DNA of 10,174 nucleotides, from NCBI GenBank assembly GCA_020631035.1, contig JAHDIA010000172.1:1-10174 (forward strand). Reading direction: 5' to 3'. Shown one piece after another: positions 6,792 to 10,174 of this stretch. The stretch is from Chitinophagales bacterium (GTDB taxonomy: Bacteria > Bacteroidota > Bacteroidia > Chitinophagales > UBA2359). The position numbers were made by a program, and so were the translations under genes. The first letter of the stretch is position 1. Each line of letters starts with the position of its first letter. The notes beneath the pieces are model-generated. The model was not told the DNA's origin, made no database searches, and saw only the letters and a program-made list of their open reading frames with translations.

Positions 6792-7817
6792 TTAATTAAT
6801 ACTAAAATCCAAATAGATCGGACAGTGGTCGCTATAGCCGCCATAGACTTTGCCTTCACCAGAAATGAAACGGCTTGGTCGCTTGACATTGCGGCGATTG
6901 TCTTGGAACAACATCCAGTCTTGTTTAAATATTTGCGCTTGATTGGCAGAACACACCATACCTTTGCGGTCTAAAACACTACCCGAAACAATTACTTGAT
7001 CGAGTGCATTCCATTTGTCATAAAAATGTGTCCCATCTCCGTTTTTCATCCACTCGTATGAAAGATTGTACAATTGATCGGCTTGTGGAGACTGATAATT
7101 TGCCTGTGCTTTCAAAACTTTGGCAACACTGGCATCGGTTGGCTCATCATTGAAGTCACCCATAATGACTACATTGGCGTCTTTGTCCTTGGCAAATAAG
7201 GCATCAATTTTGGTACGTAGTGCCTTAGCAGCTTTTTGTCGCTTTTCGCCCGTTTTGTCGCTGTAGCGAGAAGGCCAATGATTGAAAAACAAATGAATGT
7301 CCTCTTTGTCGATTTCGACTTGGGCGTGCAAAATTTCTCTGGTACGATCGTTTCCCAATCCAATGTCAATGTATTCATAGTTTATGACCTTCACTTCGGT
7401 TTGGTCGTAAACCAAGGCAACATCAATGCCTCTTTCGTCTGGAGAATCTTGGTGAATGATGCCATAGTTTTGCAATTTGCTTTTTTGTAACAAATCATTC
7501 AACACCTTGGCATTTTCAACCTCACACATTCCAATCACTTCTGGTAAGTCTTCGTCGCCCAATGCATTGATGACCTTCGACAAATTGGTGAGTTTTTGTT
7601 GGTATTTGTCAACTGTCCAGTTGAGTTTGCCATTTGGTAAAAAGTCATTGTCCTCTTTTTTAGGATCATCGGCAGTATCAAAAAGGTTTTCGACATTGTA
7701 AAATGCCACCCGATATTGCTCCGACTTTTTGGCTGTAGTTGCTTGTTCTGCTTTTTTAGAAGAAAAACAGCCCGTCCAACTAGCAAGTACCAATACAACA
7801 AATAATATTTTTTCCAT
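6792..7817 (-). CDS. Endonuclease/exonuclease/phosphatase-fold protein, predicted lipoprotein
   Basis: 341 residues with all core motifs of the DNase I-like (EEP) superfamily: YNVENLFD (N41), CEVEN (metal-ligand Glu at 99), RGIDVALVY (129-137), NHWPSR with H180, GDFND (D221, N223), LDQVIVS, and SDHCPIY (D330, H331). These residues normally bind a divalent metal and cleave phosphodiester or phosphomonoester bonds, so the protein should be catalytically active; substrate (DNA, RNA, phospholipid or other) cannot be told. The N-terminus MEKILFVVLVLASWTGC looks like a lipoprotein signal with Cys17 as the lipidated residue, although Trp at -3 is not a classical lipobox residue. Members of this type are common in Bacteroidota as about 340-residue secreted proteins. 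It starts 34 bp after galE, so it may be co-transcribed with the sugar genes, without obvious functional link. Confidence 0.88.
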   Translation of the reverse strand: MEKILFVVLVLASWTGCFSSKKAEQATTAKKSEQYRVAFYNVENLFDTADDPKKEDNDFLPNGKLNWTVDKYQQKLTNLSKVINALGDEDLPEVIGMCEVENAKVLNDLLQKSKLQNYGIIHQDSPDERGIDVALVYDQTEVKVINYEYIDIGLGNDRTREILHAQVEIDKEDIHLFFNHWPSRYSDKTGEKRQKAAKALRTKIDALFAKDKDANVVIMGDFNDEPTDASVAKVLKAQANYQSPQADQLYNLSYEWMKNGDGTHFYDKWNALDQVIVSGSVLDRKGMVCSANQAQIFKQDWMLFQDNRRNVKRPSRFISGEGKVYGGYSDHCPIYLDFSIN

Positions 7818-7851
7818 TGGGATTTATTCGATTTTTGTTACAACATTCAGC

Positions 7852-8883
7852 TCAGACCTCCTTACTCAATTCCATACGTTTTTCTTCCCAAGCCCAGGAA
7901 GTACGCATCATATCTTCTAAAGAATATTGAGGCTCCCAGCCAATTTTTTCTGAGATTTTGTTCTTATTGGCAAATACCGCAATGGCATCACCAGGGCGGC
8001 GCTCTTTGAGTTCGTAATTAAGTTTTTTTCCCGTTGCTTTCTCAAAAGATTGTAAAATCTCTAAAACACTAACGCCATTACCCGTTCCTATATTATAAAC
8101 GTCATAATTGTCGGAATGCAAGTTTTTTTGCAAATGATCGAGTGCAAGTGTGTGCGCATGGGCAATGTCTACTACATGTATATAGTCTCTAACACATGAA
8201 CCATCGCGGGTTGGATAGTCTGTTCCAAAAACATACATTTTTTCTCTTTTGCCAATCGCCGTTTCAGTAATAATAGGCATCAAGTTTTGTGGAGGCAAAA
8301 AGGGCGTCTCTCCAATTTGGGCTGAAGGATGTGCGCCAATGGGATTAAAATATCTCAAAGCAATGAACTTACTATCGCACACTTTGGAAAAGTCCTCTAT
8401 GATTTCTTCGCCAATTTTTTTGGTATTGCCATAAGGCGATTGGGGACGAACCAAAGTAGTTTCTTCAGTAACAGGCAAATCTTCGACATTGCCATAAACC
8501 GAACAAGAAGAAGAAAAGATAAAGTTGGGTACTTTGTAGTCACGGGTCAAGTCCAACAAATTGATGAGTGAATACAAATTGTTGCGGTAATAACGCAAGG
8601 GATGTTCAACCGATTCGGGTACGGTTTTGTATGCGGCAAAGTGGACAATGCCTTTGATGTCTGGATTTTCGTCAAAAATGGCTTTGGTTTTGTCAAAGTC
8701 GCACAAATCGACTGCATAGTTTTTGACCTCTTTACCACTAATATCTTTGACACCATTTAATATAGCTTCAGATGAGCGAGAATTGTTGTCAACCGAAATG
8801 ACCTCATAGCCATTTTCTATCAAGTCAACCAATGTATGAGAACCGATGTAACCACATCCGCCCGTTACTAAGATTTTAGACAT
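7852..8883 (-). CDS. galE: UDP-glucose 4-epimerase
   Basis: 343 residues, close to the 338 of the E. coli enzyme, which interconverts UDP-glucose and UDP-galactose in the cytoplasm using tightly bound NAD. Visible features: Rossmann GxxGxxG at 8-14 (GGCGYIG), VDNNSRSS, HFAAYKTVPESVEHP (81-95), catalytic Ser126 in SSSCSVYG, Tyr151 and Lys155 in SPYGNTKK, FNPIGAHPSAQIGE, VRDYIHVVDIAHAH, and NIGTGNGVSVLE near the C-terminus. These match the E. coli triad S124/Y149/K153 with an offset of two. The ATG at 8881-8883 lies inside the end of the upstream SDR gene (16-bp overlap), suggesting translational coupling. It probably supplies UDP-galactose for cell-surface glycans; no galK or galT is in the window. 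Confidence 0.93.
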   Translation of the reverse strand: MSKILVTGGCGYIGSHTLVDLIENGYEVISVDNNSRSSEAILNGVKDISGKEVKNYAVDLCDFDKTKAIFDENPDIKGIVHFAAYKTVPESVEHPLRYYRNNLYSLINLLDLTRDYKVPNFIFSSSCSVYGNVEDLPVTEETTLVRPQSPYGNTKKIGEEIIEDFSKVCDSKFIALRYFNPIGAHPSAQIGETPFLPPQNLMPIITETAIGKREKMYVFGTDYPTRDGSCVRDYIHVVDIAHAHTLALDHLQKNLHSDNYDVYNIGTGNGVSVLEILQSFEKATGKKLNYELKERRPGDAIAVFANKNKISEKIGWEPQYSLEDMMRTSWAWEEKRMELSKEV

Positions 8884-9815
8884 TTTGCAAAGTGTTTTGA
8901 ATTCAACAATTTTTTAATTCCTTCCTCTAATGCGATTGGCTCTTGTTTGTTTATTTTTCTCATTTTACTAACATCAGGTAGTCTGCGTTTCATATCGCCT
9001 TCTTGTCTGGCAGGCAAATGTACAATTTTAGAGCTAGATCCCGTAATGTCAATAATGGTCTTGGCAAGTTTCAAAATACTGACTTCTTTATCACTTCCAA
9101 TGTTGAGTACATCATTGATGTATTTTTTGTCATAAAAAGCATTCAAGCTGGCTCCAATATTGTTGTCGATGTAACAAAAAGTTCGACTTTGGGAGCCATT
9201 CCCATAAACGGTGATGTCTTGGTTGCTCAATGCCATTTTAATAAAACGGCTTATCACAAAGTCAGTACTTTGTTTGGGACCATACGTATTAAAGAAACGG
9301 AATAGGGTATAGTCCAATCCGTATTCTTGATGGTAAGACTTACAAAATGACTCTCCGACACTTTTGACGACTGCATAGGGCAATCTAGAATTCAAAGGGG
9401 TGCTGACTTCATTTTGTGGATAGCTGACCGATTCGCCATAGACTTCTGAGGACGAAGCATAAAAAATGCGTTTGACTCCTGTGTTTTTGCACAAATGTAA
9501 AATGTTTTTGATGCCTTCTATATCGTTCAAAACCATCACGGGATTTTCAAGTGTTCTCCTAACACCCACTACTGCGGCATAATGAAACACATAGTCAAAA
9601 GAATAAGAGACCATAATGGGCAACAAATCACTTAAATTGTTGACATCACATTTAATAAACTGCCAATTGTCGTATTCCTCTGGAGGTAGTTTGCTTTTGT
9701 CTCCTGTCAGTAAATTGTCTACAATCACTACCTGATTTTCTGGGTTCTGAACCAGTGCATATGCCAATGAACTGCCAATAAACCCAGCTCCTCCAGTTAC
9801 CAATATTTTTTGCAT
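8868..9815 (-). CDS. NAD-dependent nucleotide-sugar epimerase/dehydratase (extended SDR)
   Basis: 315 residues. N-terminal Rossmann motif TGGAGFIGSS (G8, G11, G14) and Asp33 for NAD(H), HYAAVVGVRRTLENP (78-92), SSSEVYGE (121-128), catalytic Tyr147 and Lys151 (YAVVK), RFFNTYGP, then YGNGSQSRTFCYIDN and GDMKRRLPD in the substrate domain. The last motifs resemble UDP-glucuronate decarboxylases and UDP-glucose/UDP-GlcNAc 4-epimerases; sequence alone does not settle which. The product should act in the cytoplasm on a UDP- or dTDP-sugar. It overlaps the downstream galE by 16 bp, so the two are probably made together for polysaccharide or glycan synthesis. The ATG at 9813-9815 places the Rossmann strand directly at the N-terminus, as is normal for the family. 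Confidence 0.87.
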   Translation of the reverse strand: MQKILVTGGAGFIGSSLAYALVQNPENQVVIVDNLLTGDKSKLPPEEYDNWQFIKCDVNNLSDLLPIMVSYSFDYVFHYAAVVGVRRTLENPVMVLNDIEGIKNILHLCKNTGVKRIFYASSSEVYGESVSYPQNEVSTPLNSRLPYAVVKSVGESFCKSYHQEYGLDYTLFRFFNTYGPKQSTDFVISRFIKMALSNQDITVYGNGSQSRTFCYIDNNIGASLNAFYDKKYINDVLNIGSDKEVSILKLAKTIIDITGSSSKIVHLPARQEGDMKRRLPDVSKMRKINKQEPIALEEGIKKLLNSKHFAKCLKS

Positions 9816-9885
9816 ATAAAAATTCTTGTTTTGGTTCGGTTGATTTTTTTTTGTTAATATTATTTGAACGGAACGTTAATTTTTC
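9816..9885 (-). promoter_or_regulatory. AT-rich leader of the SDR gene, no clear promoter
   Basis: The 70 bases before the ATG at 9815 are AT-rich, with a 9-base T run on the plus strand (9844-9852). I found no TAnnTTTG box here and no Shine-Dalgarno site. Transcription could start here from a poor match or come from the gene upstream of the window. Confidence 0.25.
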
Positions 9886-9952
9886 AAACGATGGTGTGTC
9901 CCCGCTTTCGCCCATACATGGTATGTGGCTCTATCGGGCGTAGGCATCGTTT
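9886..9952. repeat. Nested foldable element in the intergenic region
   Basis: Outer arms AAACGATG (9886-9893) and CATCGTTT (9945-9952) are perfectly complementary. Inside lie CGCCC (9909-9913) with GGGCG (9936-9940), extendable by ATA/TAT across a bulge, and an inner CATAC-ATG-GTATG hairpin (9913-9925). The segment is visibly richer in G+C than the leader beside it. It has the shape of a small dispersed repeat or structured site; I cannot assign it to a family. Confidence 0.4.
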
Positions 9953-10029
9953 CTCTTGGTTCTTCGTCGGTTTGTTTATTCCATCCGCTTCGCCCTATGC
10001 TTTTGTGGGGCGTGTTCCATTTTGTGTTC

Positions 10030-10049
10030 AGACGCACGGCCGTGCGTCT
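10030..10049. repeat. Perfect 20-bp GC-rich palindrome
   Basis: AGACGCACGGCCGTGCGTCT is perfectly self-complementary, followed by CTACAA. The right flank matches what a longer palindrome of the form TTGTAGAG...CTCTACAA would have, while the left flank (TTGTGTTC) is degraded. GC-rich palindromes flanked by GTAGAG/CTCTAC are, as I recall, recurrent intergenic repeats in several bacterial genomes, including Bacteroidota. It may be a REP-like element or part of a terminator. Confidence 0.6.
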
Positions 10050-10051
10050 CT

Positions 10052-10142
10052 ACAACCCACAACCCACAACTCACAACCTACAACTCACAACTCACAACCT
10101 ACAACTCACAACTCACAACTCTCAACCCACAACCTACAACTA
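10052..10142. repeat. Heptamer tandem repeat, 13 units
   Basis: Thirteen consecutive 7-base units of the form ACAACYY fill this stretch: mainly ACAACTC, with ACAACCC, ACAACCT, one TCAACCC and a final ACAACTA. The strand is almost free of G, giving extreme strand asymmetry. Variation between units is limited to the last bases. It begins two bases after the 20-bp palindrome and ends at the possible stop codon of an upstream gene. It is likely a slippage-prone minisatellite; its copy number may vary between strains. Confidence 0.85.
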
Positions 10143-10174
10143 CTTTCCAATCAATCCCAACAAATATTTTCCAT
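10140..10174 (-). CDS. Possible last codons of an upstream gene
   Basis: Read on the minus strand from 10172, one frame gives GKYLLGLIGK followed by TAG (10142-10140). A basic, hydrophobic tail like this is plausible as the C-terminus of a membrane-associated protein or glycosyltransferase, and its position at the end of the tandem repeat would make sense. Only ten codons are visible, so it could be chance; a second frame reads from ATG at 10174 but stops after seven codons. Confidence 0.3.
   Translation of the reverse strand, partial: GKYLLGLIGK

Noticed and set aside
9868..9878. AACGGAACGTT as an operator near the SDR gene
   Set aside because: Only four base pairs around a three-base loop; too short to support a binding site.
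9652..9915. 87-codon minus-strand frame overlapping the start of the SDR gene
   Set aside because: It overlaps the N-terminal Rossmann region in another frame and extends into repeat-rich spacer; no family features.

Overview
The window looks like a chromosomal segment of a Bacteroidota bacterium, probably a Saprospira-like lineage. The evidence is moderately AT-rich DNA, a C-terminal type IX secretion (T9SS) sorting domain on a large secreted protein, start sites with A-rich leaders and no clear Shine-Dalgarno sequence, and promoters of the Bacteroidota form TTG-N21-TAnnTTTG. Every gene I can support is on the minus strand, so the window reads biologically from right to left.

Layout from right to left. 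10140-10174: a possible last few codons of an upstream gene. 9816-10139: no gene; it holds a 13-copy heptamer tandem repeat, a perfect 20-bp palindrome and a nested foldable element. 8868-9815: an extended-SDR nucleotide-sugar epimerase/dehydratase, overlapping by 16 bp galE (UDP-glucose 4-epimerase, 7852-8883). After a 34-bp gap comes a predicted lipoprotein of the endonuclease/exonuclease/phosphatase fold (6792-7817). 6142-6791: 650 bp without a gene, holding an AT-rich hairpin, one copy of a dispersed repeat, a 164-bp MITE-like element, a promoter and a structured leader. 2986-6141: a 1051-residue Cys-rich modular secreted protein (call it B). 2422-2985: 564 bp without a gene, again holding an AT-rich hairpin, the second copy of the dispersed repeat, a promoter and a structured leader. 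1-2421: a paralogue of B (call it A), open for 807 codons and running off the left edge.

How it fits together. The two SDR genes and the nuclease are tightly packed and may be one transcription unit; the SDR pair points to nucleotide-sugar supply for surface polysaccharide or glycosylation. A and B are a tandem duplication that also carried the promoter and leader: the same two-box promoter with identical 21-bp spacing lies upstream of each, followed after about 25 nt by an element with the same helix plan but partly different helix sequences. The proteins are built from the same modules (N-terminal module, Kazal-like, beta-type, M module and a 75-80-residue WL repeat) in different copy numbers, suggesting module gain and loss. 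B ends in a T9SS sorting domain; that of A would lie outside the window. The most interesting non-coding observations are the duplicated structured leader, the composite repeat placed directly after two stop codons, and the MITE-like element.
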